Source: an uncultured Porphyromonadaceae bacterium (GTDB lineage: Bacteria; Bacteroidota; Bacteroidia; Bacteroidales; Muribaculaceae). Taken from it: 17,776 bases of DNA. This document shows positions 7,505 through 17,308 of this stretch, one piece after another; positions within the stretch are counted from its first letter, which is position 1; every line of letters begins with the position of its first letter. Location: positions 1 to 17,776 of the forward strand of contig URMA01000062.1 of the NCBI GenBank assembly GCA_900548875.1, given 5' to 3'. The notes beneath the pieces are model-generated. The model did not search any database, was not told the origin of the DNA, and was given only the letters and a program-made list of their open reading frames with translations. Position numbers and translations under genes: made by a program.

Positions 7505-9065
7505 GTCTGTTCTTCAAATAGGTAAATTTGTACTGATATATATTTCTGCCCCAAATCAATTTCCTGCCGGAACGGATGGAATCATTATTCATTCCAATCT
7601 CCTTTTTTGTTACAATGTAAGTGTCGTCTACCGTACTGATATCAATCGCCTCCGCATTGTTGATTCTATACGTATGTCCGTCGGCCGTACATGGAATAAG
7701 TTGAACCACTTCATTCGGATTCAGCTTATAGAATGTAACAGGATGATTCAACTCTTCTTTGAGCTGTGCCCATCTGTAATTTTCACGAATTGGATACAGC
7801 ACGACAATTATCGGAAAGTACAGGCACAACAGAATTTCAAAATATCCGTTCCACGATTTTGGCACCGCAGATATGACATGAGGCACAATCAATGCAAACA
7901 TCGGCATTAACGGATAGTAGTATCTCGGCATTTTAAGAATGGAGGCATATAGAATAAACAGCATGCTGACAACGACTACCACCGGTATCCAGGCAAAATT
8001 CGGCGACTTGAAAAGACTTTTAACATTCTTGGAAAAAAGTACAACCAGCAGGAGTCCTGCCATTACCCAAAGTCCGTATCGGGTAAAAAACATGGCACCG
8101 ATATCCCGGATAAATACGTAACGGAAAATGTTGCGCATACTGCTGAATGCACGTTCACGATGCACGGATTCATGCAACAGAAAATTAAAGAATCCCGGAT
8201 ACATTATCCATGCGACCACAAGTCCTCCTATAGCAGACAGCAGCAAAAACCAAACGCCTTTCCGTTCGCCATAATGCCACACACTGTACATAATACCGAT
8301 TCCAAACAACAACACATACACAGCATTGAAATATCCCAACGAAATCACATAGGCAATCACCAGGGCAAATCCGATACCGAACTTTTGCCAGTCAACCGCC
8401 TGCTTCTCCCTCAATTTCATCACAAGGGAAACGCCCAGCAACGTCAATGCAATGATGCCCGTTTCTGCCATTTGGTATTCACGGATCAGCAACGTATTGC
8501 GAATCGACATGAAATTACCGAAAGCGACAGCCAGGCCCACAAACACCAACAGGCTTCGCTTCCCGAAAATACGCCGCAGTAACTTATACATCAAGAAAAA
8601 CGACAAAGAGAAAAAAATCAGGTTAAGAATACCTCCCCGCCAGGAAAATTCCTGCACGTCGAATTCGTCAAATCCGATCAGCGCCAGTCTCAACACCATA
8701 TAATACAGACTGGCATGAGGAGCATCACCGTTGTTTACCCACAGATGTTCGATGTCCTTAACAGCACCCGAGAATCCGCCATTGTCGTCGAGCGTAATCA
8801 TCGTTTTCAGTTCCTTGCCAGAATAGCTTCCGTCAGGAATATCGTTATGATAATATTCATTACAGGTGCACAGCATCAGGGAAAAGACTTCGTCGCTATG
8901 CAATTGGTTCTTGATTCGGATATCGTTCATCCGGACAAGTAACAGAACCGCAAACATCAGCACCACAAAAAACAAATCGCGACGCAACTGATTGGCATTA
9001 TAGAATGCCACAATCTTTTCCCACCACCGGTCATAAATTGTTGTTTTCTTTTCTTTCATCTTCAT
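7491..9065 (-). CDS. Polytopic membrane protein, GT-C glycosyltransferase-like
   Basis: A 524-residue integral membrane protein with about 11 hydrophobic segments (around 31-45, 145-163, 171-186, 199-215, 229-243, 246-262, 271-288, 331-345, 359-375, 384-400, 408-425). A short cytoplasmic N terminus (MKMKEKKTT) precedes TM1. The long first extracytoplasmic loop (46-142) contains HSDE (56-59) and NNGDAPHASLYY (111-122). These recall the acidic motif and the HPPLYY-like motif of GT-C enzymes (ArnT/PMT, RgtA-like) that use polyprenyl-phosphate sugars. RYYYPLMPMFAL (381-392) is also typical of that class. A soluble tail follows (430-524). The start could be Met1 or Met3. The gene overlaps the DUF4369 lipoprotein gene and has a candidate promoter of its own 98 bases after sprA. 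Substrate and acceptor cannot be inferred. Confidence 0.75.
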   Translation of the reverse strand: MKMKEKKTTIYDRWWEKIVAFYNANQLRRDLFFVVLMFAVLLLVRMNDIRIKNQLHSDEVFSLMLCTCNEYYHNDIPDGSYSGKELKTMITLDDNGGFSGAVKDIEHLWVNNGDAPHASLYYMVLRLALIGFDEFDVQEFSWRGGILNLIFFSLSFFLMYKLLRRIFGKRSLLVFVGLAVAFGNFMSIRNTLLIREYQMAETGIIALTLLGVSLVMKLREKQAVDWQKFGIGFALVIAYVISLGYFNAVYVLLFGIGIMYSVWHYGERKGVWFLLLSAIGGLVVAWIMYPGFFNFLLHESVHRERAFSSMRNIFRYVFIRDIGAMFFTRYGLWVMAGLLLVVLFSKNVKSLFKSPNFAWIPVVVVVSMLFILYASILKMPRYYYPLMPMFALIVPHVISAVPKSWNGYFEILLCLYFPIIVVLYPIRENYRWAQLKEELNHPVTFYKLNPNEVVQLIPCTADGHTYRINNAEAIDISTVDDTYIVTKKEIGMNNDSIRSGRKLIWGRNIYQYKFTYLKNRHGKE

Positions 9066-9088
9066 TATTTTTCAAGGACAGAACGACA

Positions 9089-9096
9089 CAAATATA
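9089..9096 (-). promoter_or_regulatory. Candidate promoter of the GT-C/DUF4369 pair
   Basis: On the minus strand TATATTTG (complement of 9089-9096) matches TAnnTTTG exactly and lies 23 bases before the ATG at 9065. The -33 region shows only GTG near the right spacing, so the second element is weak. The -7 element is flanked by the inverted repeat CAGAACG (9079-9085) / CGTTCTG (9119-9125). I see no convincing terminator for sprA in this 98-base gap, so read-through from sprA is also possible. Confidence 0.5.
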
Positions 9097-9163
9097 CACT
9101 TTCCACCTTAAATAGACACGTTCTGCCACTATAAATTATCAAACACTGACGAAATTCGGCCGT

Positions 9164-12100
9164 CTATCGGGCAAGCGACAGATTGACCGATATTCCATAA
9201 TTACTATTTGCAGTCGGATAAGCGCTGGTAGAAATCAGCGGCTTATTGATTTGATGGTCAAAATAAGCTGCCAATGTAATACGCTTGCTCAACACATAAC
9301 TTGCCGTCACATTTATGGCAATTGACTGTGTTCCGCTCGTTGCCTGCGTTGTATGTTCCTGAATCTTTCGAATCAAAGACTGATTGTGCTGGAACGAAAA
9401 GTCGGCATTGAGCATAAGGTCATTGCTGACACCTGTTTGAGTGCCCTTCATTTTCAAGACCGTGTTGAAATTGGCAATCTTGTATCCGGCCCCCACCGTA
9501 ATGGCCTTTTGTGAAGCCTCAACCAACTGTCCGGCACTGGTGTTCAATGTCAGAGTCCGGCTGTCGCGATACTCGGCATTGATTGTCATATTATTATAAA
9601 GTGTTGCCGCCACGCCTAACAACGGAGCAAAACGCTCGGTAACGGATACCGACGAAATGTTGTAAGGTGACGATGGTATCGGTGTCTGTGACAGTTCATC
9701 CAAAGTAAAGCCATAGTCGCCGTCAACTCCTTCCCAATTCAAATAAGAAGAGAACGAACCGACATTGTAGGTACACTGGTATGCATGCGACAACGTAAAG
9801 CTCTTGAAAATCTTCTTCATATTTCCCAACTTCACCAGACCGTCGTATGTAATGTTCCAGTTTGGCAATATGGAAGACAGTGAAGGAAATGCCGACAAGC
9901 CGATTTTCGACGGGTCTTTTCCTGTATAGGCAGCAATAAACGCCGGAATCAGCACATCACTGCTCGTCTGCTTCACTCCCCCATTTTCCGAATTATACGG
10001 CTGTCCTGCATACGAAGTGCCGGCAAGGAATCCGCTAGTCGGATACGACATCCCGTGATACTGGTTTTCCAACCGTTGTGCCACTTTCGGAATATAGTCA
10101 ATGAATTTGTCGAACGTAGCGTTGGCATATCCGTCGGACGCCGACGAACCGCGCAAGGCCGTTGCAATGGCACAACTCGTCATCGTAAAGCTACCGGTAC
10201 GTGTCGTCGGGATATTGTCATACATAAACTGCATCTGATTGGTGCGATTGTCCGTACGATTGGCAGTCAAACGGATTTTCAATCCTCTGACAGGTTCCAG
10301 CTGCAATTCAAAATTAAATTCCTCCGTACGCGAGAAAATTGCCGGAGAAGTCTGGTTCATGTCATTCAGCAACCACCCTCTCGCCATGGCTTTTTGCAAA
10401 TAAGATTCATCGGTAAATCCGAAGGCAAAATCCAATCCCGGCGACATAATGCCGTTATTTTTTGACTGTCCCAGCAAGTCACCGACTTCCGGCATGAACT
10501 GCGGAATATTGGATGTGGAAGTACGACGCCAACGTATGCTGGCATTTCTTACCGACATGGCCAGGCGTGCCGAATAGTCGCCTATTTCTTTCCAAATATT
10601 CTTGTCCTCCGACAAATCTTCTACCACTACAAGCTTGATACTTTCTTTTCCGGTAGTCAGAATTTGCAAATTGTTTTCATCGACAATTTTTGTCTTCAAC
10701 GGGAACGGTTCGCCTTTTAATGTCGTTGCCGTAATCTTCACCTTCTTGTTCCGCAAATTATGCTTCACATCCAGTATGGTATCCTTCAGCTGATAAGTCC
10801 GCTGGAACTTTTTCGGTTTCTTCACTTTCGACGTAGTCCGGGCGTTGGAAGAGAATTTACGGTTCACTTCCTTCAGATACTTGTTCTTATTGTAAAGCGT
10901 TTCAAAATTGATGCGGCCGTCAACATTCCAGACACCATTGTTCGCAATGGAATTGCCCACAACCTGATCTTCCAATTGCGCTCCCCGATCCCATTTATAA
11001 GTAGCGTTATAGCTTGCATTCGCATTCAGGAAGTCCAACGCCGGGATACGATTGAACGGGGCTTTGTAGGAAGCGGTAAAAGTCTGGTCATAGTTCCAAG
11101 GCGTACCGAAACCTTTGATACTCTGCCAAACCGTGTCTTTCCACGCCTTATATTCATCGGGGAACAACTGACGGTTGACAGCCCCCACTGCCTCTTCAAT
11201 TCTCGCCATTGTATTGGAATTAAATGAAAGTGACAGACTCTTCGTTATATTCCAAGTCAGAGCAAACTGACGGTCCCAATAGAAATTCTTGCTGACGGAA
11301 ACAGGAATATCCACATCAACATCCGCCTCATTTCGCGACTGCAATTCATAGTAGTAACGCGACATATTCGTCAAGAAGCTTAACGACGTCGGCACGTAAG
11401 TAAGTTCCCAATCCTTAAAGAATTTCAGATTCTTCGATTTGCTCTTGATACCCTTAAACGGTGTGAACGGCTTCACATAAGGAGTATAGCTATACTGGAA
11501 GCTGCCACGATAGTCATTGATATGCTCATATTCCACTGTCGGGGAAATGTTCTCCTGCTTGTTGAAGGAGAAGTTTAATGTAAAGTTAGCAGGATCCCAA
11601 GGCATCGGGTTCTTGCTCTTAACATCAAAATTAAATCCCGACAAGCTGAAACTTTTCACTGTCAACTGTTCAATGGCATAGTTCTTGATGGAGTCACGCT
11701 CCTGTTCCGATGCCGCATCCGCCAATGCGTCTTTCAAAAGCACATCCTGGTCAAGCGGGTTATACTTAGGCGAATATTTTTCTTTTGTCAACGAATAATA
11801 TACCGGTGCCTTCAATTTGGCCTTTTCCGGAAGAAAACGTCCAACATCAACCTGTGTAGCCACGTTGTACTGCATATAGTCGTCCATCCGCCGGTCAGAC
11901 AAACTCTGGTCAACATTACCAAAACCAACAGTTTCAATATGACCGCCCAAATTGACCGTCGCAATATCGCTCACTCCGAGATTCACATTTCCCTTGGCTG
12001 CCCATCCGCCGTCTTCATTGAAATCGGTAACCTTGAGTTCATTGACCCAAACTTCAACGCTCTTTTCACGGCTGGAATTATTGCGCACACCAATCATTAC

Positions 12101-15100
12101 GACACGGATGTCGCTTAACGACGGATTACCAATAACACTGACTTTGTGACTTTCATGTTCAGGGTCATAGCCGGTATACAGGTCAGTCAGCTTAACCGTA
12201 CTGCCCTCCTTGTTCTTTTCCCGATTTCGCTCCTTCTTCAAGTTCGTAAACACATCGAGAGCAATGTCCATAAAATTGTCCTGCGGCCATACGAGGTATT
12301 GGTCAGCCGAACTATAGGTATTGTATTTACCCGGTTCCGTCAATTTCAACGGCACTTCATATTCGTAATAATTGTTCTTGATGTCGGAACCCAGTCGCAG
12401 GAAAACAGAAATGTCTCCGTCCTTCAACTCACCCGACACATCATCTATCAACCGTTCAGCATGGTTGAACATCTGGAGTCGTTTGTACAAGCGCAAATCC
12501 AACGACGTATTTTTATATACGGCACGGGCGTCGCCGGCTTTCAACCCGGTAACTTTCAACGACAAAGCCTGCTCGTTAAGCTGCGTGATTTGCGACTGCC
12601 CCGGATCTACAATACGGTTGACACCAGGAGGCAAAACGTAGTTCACAGGCTCACGGCCTGAATTTTCTTCAATGTTCACCACCGACATGTCCAAATTGCC
12701 TTCTGCAGGAGTATCTGAGCGGGAATTCAAATTGTATTCATAGGTACGCCAGTCACCACGCACCAGTTCCAACGTAGCAAAACGAAGATGCGTCGGCTGC
12801 TTGAAACCGGTCATGAACATACGGATAAACCGGATTGTTGAGAAATCGGAAATAGAGCCGACCACCTTTTCATATTCCTTCAATGGAATTTTAAACTGAT
12901 ACCACACGGCATCCGTTGTTTTTCCATTTCTCAGCGTAACCGTCTGCACCTGCTTGTCGGTGATATAGTTCTGTCCCACCTGCAAATCTTCGCGGCGCAA
13001 AGAAATGTGGTACTGGTAATAGCGTTCGTATTCGTTCAGCGTGTTGTCCTGATTGATGTCCTCTACATCCGGCACACTTCTTGACGACTGATAAAGCCCG
13101 TCCTTCGTATCATCATCACCCAACGAGTTGCCCTCTACTCCGTTATAATGCTTGTAGCGTTCCAGAATTGACGCCTGCTGTTCATCATAGTCATATCCCC
13201 TGTAATAATGATAGTCATCACCCGACGGGTCATTGAACGGTGAGAACTGGTCATCCTCCAACGCCGCAACAGTTGTCGGCGAAAGTTTCTGACGCAGAGA
13301 TTCCAGATAATTTTTATAGGTATCAAACACAAACTCGTCATCGTTCTGCAAGCCGTCGAGACCAACATCCTGATATTTGCGGGCACCGGCTGTATTATCG
13401 AAGGCATAGGACAACGATGTTTCCGTAGCCACGCGTCCCCAAACGGTTTCACGCATTTTCTCAGGGTTTCCGTCAATTGGGTTTCCGTTTTCGTAAGCCT
13501 TGTAACCATCCTTCAGCACATCCTCGCTGACTTCACCCAAATTGAAGTACAAGTCACCGCCTTCATTCGTGTCACCTTCCACCAGGAACGGATCCATCAG
13601 CCAAAACTGGATATACTCAATGTTCGACGATTCAAAATTCGTATTGTCAAGCTTTCGGGTAATGCCGCCCCACCGTTTTTCCGGATTCAGTAAATTGAAG
13701 TTGTCGTCGATGTTTGTAGCATCAAGGTTGTACGGACCCCTCTCGTTCGGATAGAACGAAAGGTTCAAAGTTTGGATCGCCGCAGCTTCACCGTAGTTCA
13801 ATTCACGGTTTGGCCATATTTCACGCGTGGTCACCTCCCGTACATAAGGGCTCGACAACTGATCCAAATCATTCTTTATATAAGCCGGACAGAGTGATGA
13901 ATTTTTCTGTGTAAACATTCTGTCCACATAATACCAAGCCAACAAAGCCCTGTTTTTTCCATACTCCACATTATTTGACAAGGCCGCTTCGGGGAACATG
14001 GCGGAGGCTGACGGGTCATAAGGTGTAGAAGACAGGAACCAGGAATAAGGAGAACGGATATCAATCGTATTCTGAGAAGATTCAAAATCGTCGAGATAGG
14101 AACTGCCTTTATTGGTTCCCGTCTCGCTCTTGTGAGGTATAAGTTGTGCGAATTCTCCCTGTGCGCTGAAAGTTGACGGAGCCGTAGCGTTTACTGTCGG
14201 AATCTTGTTTACCAAGTTCGTCAACCACATAAATTGCTTGTTGTAGGAAAAATTCATACCCCAAATCGTATTGTTGATTAGCTCATCGCCGATGTTCACC
14301 TTCTCTGTCAGCGGCTTTTCTGAAAAGTGCATGATTGTGGCTCCGACATTAAAATCCTTGTCGAAGGCATAATTCAAATCCAAACCGAGCAATGTTTTTC
14401 GTTGCGTGCTGAACATGGACTGATTTTCCAACGATACGCTGACATTTGTTCCCGAATCAATGATACTTTGATTCAGGATCGTGACGATACCCATGTTGTA
14501 ATCCACCGTATAGTCGCTGTTTTCAGTCAGTGTCACACCACCCGCAGTAACCACAACCGAGCCTCGCGGAATATTCATGGCATTCAAACGTATGGACGAA
14601 CCTGAGGAAGCCTGATACTCTCCTTCCAATATGAACTTGTTCTTGTCCTGAAACTGCATGGCCACCGTCTGTGTCGAGTCATACAATTCCTGATAGACAT
14701 ATTTCTTCGCCTCGTTCTTGTCCGTTATCTGACTTTCAAGATACGATCCGAACGGCTCCACAACCGGGAAAATTACCTTACCCTGCGAAGCGATAATAGT
14801 ATAACCTTCGATAAAATCATAGAAACCATCGGGATTGCTTTCATTGTTCGAATCCAGACGGTCGAGATTCATCACCCGCAGCAACGGCTTGTTGCGGATC
14901 GGGTCAACCGGCAAATACTGAACGGACGTTCCTGTCGAGTCGCTCATGTATTTGATGTTCAACTTGAAATTTTCTTTCTGTACTTGATATGCCCCCAACG
15001 AATATACGTTCTTCATCATCAAGTCCCAGTTGGCAAATTGCGGGGAAACCGTCGAACCTTTCAACAGTTTCAAATAAAGCGACTGATTGGAATCGGCAAT

Positions 15101-16600
15101 ATCTCCCGAGAATTCACCTACCTGATAAACCACGCCTTGATATGTATATTCATAGGCGACGGCCAGAATTTCGTCGGCATTCAATGCAGAATTCAATGAA
15201 ATGTAGCCTAACGACGCATTCAAGCTATATTCGGACGACGAAAGCAAACGGGCACTCTCTATCTTTTCATAGTCACGACCGCCTTCAATGCCGTAGGCAC
15301 TGAGCGGCTCTAACGCTTGAGTCACCTGACTGATATAACGTGCATCAGGATAGCTTGTTTTGATTTCATTCAAAAGATTGTTGGATGCGTTCCGCGGGTT
15401 GTCGGCAGTCGGGTCGGCTACCCAGTGCGAATTGGAAAGAACTTTATTTTCCGCCAAATCCATGAAACCGACAACATTTCGCGCTTCATCGTAAGTTCCA
15501 CGACGGTTGGTAATCCACACCTCAATTCGCGTGATGTTTATACCGGAGGATACATACGGCAATTTCGAGGCGAACTTGTCATAGTTGTCCCGAAAAAAGT
15601 GAGCCAGGAAAAAATGGCGGTTCTTGTCGTAATCGTCCGCACTGATGGAAAAAGAAGTAGTTTGCGCCCCACCCTTGGTGTTTACCGTCTGCGACTCTGA
15701 ATTCTGTTGTGAAGCCAAAGCCGTCAACGTCAATTTTCCGAACTGGAGTTTTGTCTTGATACCGAACAAGGCCGTACTACCTTTAATCAACGACGATCCG
15801 GTTGTCATCGACACATTACCGGCCTCAATGCTTTTAATGATTTCATCTTCCTTTCCGTCATACTTAAGTTTCAGGTTTTTAGAGTCGAAATCGAAAGTCG
15901 CATCCGTGTTATAGGTCATGTTGAACTTCAACTTGTCGCCGACTGAGGCATCGATTGTAGCCTGAATCTTCTGGTCAAAATCAAAATATGTTTTCCGCCG
16001 TGAACTGGCCGGTAATGCAGGGTTGTCCGTCTTATTCGACTTCACGCCCATCTGCACAAGCACAGACCCTTGTGTCTTCAACTGTACGCCACCCGGACCA
16101 AAAACCTTTTCTAACGGCCCGAGAGCAAATTTCATGTCAAAAATATCAAATTTATCCTTGTCTTTCTGCTCATACAGTTCTGCGTTCTTCTTCCGGTAGT
16201 AGTCCATCATGGAATTGCGCAATTCCAAATCATTGTATTCGTCAGCAGAAAGAATAAAGGGAGTACTGATTTCACGGTCGCCAATCTTTGTATGAATAAT
16301 ATAGCAGCCGGTTTCACTATCGTATTCCGCCTGTGTCGTAATATTGGAAGGGTCTTTCAAATCGACAGGCGTTTTTTTATTGTCCAAAAGTTCGTCATAA
16401 CCGGGCGTAATGGTGGGCTTCACATCGTAATGCATACGTGAAGAGTCCCCGTTTTCAGCACTTTTTCCGACAAACAGTGTAGGAGGCGGAGGTGTCTCTG
16501 ATTTCTTATATTGCGAATAGCCGATAAATTCATAGGCGGCAAGACCTACAAAAAAAATCACTACTACCCACAAGTATTTTAATCGCTCAAAGTTTTTCAT
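9164..16600 (-). CDS. sprA: SprA/Sov, giant outer-membrane translocon of the type IX secretion system
   Basis: Forms the very large outer-membrane beta-barrel through which T9SS cargo proteins leave the cell; named for gliding motility in Flavobacterium and as Sov in Porphyromonas gingivalis. The 2478-residue length matches the family (about 2400-2500). A hydrophobic N-terminal signal (10-27) precedes a Pro-rich stretch (SETPPPPTLF). The SprA N-terminal signature is clear: YFDFDQKIQ (205-213), GDKLKFNMTYNTDATFDFD (221-239), the block GNVSMTTGSSLIKGSTALFG (261-280), then LQFGKLTLTALASQQNSESQ (285-304). Long runs of alternating-polarity segments follow, as expected of barrel strands, ending in GISVNLSLAR. 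The frame is uninterrupted. It starts 52 bases after ruvA with no promoter-like element between, so the two are probably one transcript. No other T9SS gene (porK-N, porV, sprE, sprT) and no cargo C-terminal domain is visible in this window. Confidence 0.96.
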   Translation of the reverse strand: MKNFERLKYLWVVVIFFVGLAAYEFIGYSQYKKSETPPPPTLFVGKSAENGDSSRMHYDVKPTITPGYDELLDNKKTPVDLKDPSNITTQAEYDSETGCYIIHTKIGDREISTPFILSADEYNDLELRNSMMDYYRKKNAELYEQKDKDKFDIFDMKFALGPLEKVFGPGGVQLKTQGSVLVQMGVKSNKTDNPALPASSRRKTYFDFDQKIQATIDASVGDKLKFNMTYNTDATFDFDSKNLKLKYDGKEDEIIKSIEAGNVSMTTGSSLIKGSTALFGIKTKLQFGKLTLTALASQQNSESQTVNTKGGAQTTSFSISADDYDKNRHFFLAHFFRDNYDKFASKLPYVSSGINITRIEVWITNRRGTYDEARNVVGFMDLAENKVLSNSHWVADPTADNPRNASNNLLNEIKTSYPDARYISQVTQALEPLSAYGIEGGRDYEKIESARLLSSSEYSLNASLGYISLNSALNADEILAVAYEYTYQGVVYQVGEFSGDIADSNQSLYLKLLKGSTVSPQFANWDLMMKNVYSLGAYQVQKENFKLNIKYMSDSTGTSVQYLPVDPIRNKPLLRVMNLDRLDSNNESNPDGFYDFIEGYTIIASQGKVIFPVVEPFGSYLESQITDKNEAKKYVYQELYDSTQTVAMQFQDKNKFILEGEYQASSGSSIRLNAMNIPRGSVVVTAGGVTLTENSDYTVDYNMGIVTILNQSIIDSGTNVSVSLENQSMFSTQRKTLLGLDLNYAFDKDFNVGATIMHFSEKPLTEKVNIGDELINNTIWGMNFSYNKQFMWLTNLVNKIPTVNATAPSTFSAQGEFAQLIPHKSETGTNKGSSYLDDFESSQNTIDIRSPYSWFLSSTPYDPSASAMFPEAALSNNVEYGKNRALLAWYYVDRMFTQKNSSLCPAYIKNDLDQLSSPYVREVTTREIWPNRELNYGEAAAIQTLNLSFYPNERGPYNLDATNIDDNFNLLNPEKRWGGITRKLDNTNFESSNIEYIQFWLMDPFLVEGDTNEGGDLYFNLGEVSEDVLKDGYKAYENGNPIDGNPEKMRETVWGRVATETSLSYAFDNTAGARKYQDVGLDGLQNDDEFVFDTYKNYLESLRQKLSPTTVAALEDDQFSPFNDPSGDDYHYYRGYDYDEQQASILERYKHYNGVEGNSLGDDDTKDGLYQSSRSVPDVEDINQDNTLNEYERYYQYHISLRREDLQVGQNYITDKQVQTVTLRNGKTTDAVWYQFKIPLKEYEKVVGSISDFSTIRFIRMFMTGFKQPTHLRFATLELVRGDWRTYEYNLNSRSDTPAEGNLDMSVVNIEENSGREPVNYVLPPGVNRIVDPGQSQITQLNEQALSLKVTGLKAGDARAVYKNTSLDLRLYKRLQMFNHAERLIDDVSGELKDGDISVFLRLGSDIKNNYYEYEVPLKLTEPGKYNTYSSADQYLVWPQDNFMDIALDVFTNLKKERNREKNKEGSTVKLTDLYTGYDPEHESHKVSVIGNPSLSDIRVVMIGVRNNSSREKSVEVWVNELKVTDFNEDGGWAAKGNVNLGVSDIATVNLGGHIETVGFGNVDQSLSDRRMDDYMQYNVATQVDVGRFLPEKAKLKAPVYYSLTKEKYSPKYNPLDQDVLLKDALADAASEQERDSIKNYAIEQLTVKSFSLSGFNFDVKSKNPMPWDPANFTLNFSFNKQENISPTVEYEHINDYRGSFQYSYTPYVKPFTPFKGIKSKSKNLKFFKDWELTYVPTSLSFLTNMSRYYYELQSRNEADVDVDIPVSVSKNFYWDRQFALTWNITKSLSLSFNSNTMARIEEAVGAVNRQLFPDEYKAWKDTVWQSIKGFGTPWNYDQTFTASYKAPFNRIPALDFLNANASYNATYKWDRGAQLEDQVVGNSIANNGVWNVDGRINFETLYNKNKYLKEVNRKFSSNARTTSKVKKPKKFQRTYQLKDTILDVKHNLRNKKVKITATTLKGEPFPLKTKIVDENNLQILTTGKESIKLVVVEDLSEDKNIWKEIGDYSARLAMSVRNASIRWRRTSTSNIPQFMPEVGDLLGQSKNNGIMSPGLDFAFGFTDESYLQKAMARGWLLNDMNQTSPAIFSRTEEFNFELQLEPVRGLKIRLTANRTDNRTNQMQFMYDNIPTTRTGSFTMTSCAIATALRGSSASDGYANATFDKFIDYIPKVAQRLENQYHGMSYPTSGFLAGTSYAGQPYNSENGGVKQTSSDVLIPAFIAAYTGKDPSKIGLSAFPSLSSILPNWNITYDGLVKLGNMKKIFKSFTLSHAYQCTYNVGSFSSYLNWEGVDGDYGFTLDELSQTPIPSSPYNISSVSVTERFAPLLGVAATLYNNMTINAEYRDSRTLTLNTSAGQLVEASQKAITVGAGYKIANFNTVLKMKGTQTGVSNDLMLNADFSFQHNQSLIRKIQEHTTQATSGTQSIAINVTASYVLSKRITLAAYFDHQINKPLISTSAYPTANSNYGISVNLSLAR

Positions 16601-16652
16601 TAAGCTAATATAATCCGTTAATACCGACTTCGAGCGTCCTATCGCTGAACGG

Positions 16653-17234
16653 CTATAGAACTTTCAAAGCCTTCTTGATAGCGTCTTCCACCTTCATTGT
16701 CGGATTTTCCTTCAGCAGATTGCCCACCACTTTTTGGGCGGCTGCCTGTGGAAATCCCAACATAACAAGGGCTGCAACTGCTTCCTCGTAGGTTTCCGAC
16801 TTGCTTTCCAATTGTAATATTAACGGATTGTCACCCGCTTTTATTTTATCTTTCAAGTCAACAATTATTCGCTGGGCCGTTTTTGCCCCGATTCCCTTCA
16901 CCGCTTTCAGCTGATTGACATTCCCGGTAGAAATCACAGCCTGCAAATCTTCCGTCGACAACGACGACAAAATCATGCGTGCCGTATTCGGACCAACACC
17001 CGAAACAGAAACCAGCAACGTGAACATCTCGCGCTCACTTTTGTCCTTGAAACCATAGAGCACATAGGCATCCTCGCGAATGGATTCATACAGATAAACC
17101 TTTGCTGACTTCCGATTCTGTAAAGCAGTATAAGTATTTAGAGATATGTTGACAAAATAGCCGACACCGTTGCAGTCAACAACCACATAGGCAGGAGTTA
17201 TCTCGTCAATGTCACCTTTAACGTATTCCAACAT
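16653..17234 (-). CDS. ruvA: Holliday junction branch migration complex subunit RuvA
   Basis: Binds four-way DNA junctions as a tetramer and loads the RuvB motor for branch migration in recombination and repair. The length of 193 residues is standard. The N-terminal OB-fold domain (1-63) begins MLEYVKGDIDEI and contains DCNGVGY (20-26). The two helix-hairpin-helix motifs are SVSGVGPNTARMIL (76-89) and AVKGIGAKTAQRII (111-124). The flexible acidic linker (about 133-148) leads to the C-terminal RuvB-binding domain (149-193, EEAVAALVMLGF). The ATG at 17234 is preceded by a good TAnnTTTG element. It lies directly upstream of sprA, an order that I recall from other Bacteroidota such as Porphyromonas and Flavobacterium. 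Confidence 0.97.
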   Translation of the reverse strand: MLEYVKGDIDEITPAYVVVDCNGVGYFVNISLNTYTALQNRKSAKVYLYESIREDAYVLYGFKDKSEREMFTLLVSVSGVGPNTARMILSSLSTEDLQAVISTGNVNQLKAVKGIGAKTAQRIIVDLKDKIKAGDNPLILQLESKSETYEEAVAALVMLGFPQAAAQKVVGNLLKENPTMKVEDAIKKALKVL

Positions 17235-17258
17235 CGTTTTTTCAATTTATAACAGGTA

Positions 17259-17266
17259 CAAAAATA
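17259..17266 (-). promoter_or_regulatory. Candidate ruvA-sprA promoter
   Basis: On the minus strand TATTTTTG (complement of 17259-17266) matches TAnnTTTG exactly, 24 bases ahead of the ruvA start, giving a short leader of roughly 15-20 bases. The -33 region is T-rich (ATTATTTTATTC) without an exact TTTG. An A/T-rich imperfect inverted repeat (GAATAAAATAATGAAA against TTTCAATTATTTTTTATTC, 17283-17320) overlaps this upstream region and may bind a regulator or simply reflect base composition. Confidence 0.5.
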
Positions 17267-17308
17267 TAAAAAGGTGAGCGGAGAATAAAATAATGAAACT
17301 CATTTCAA

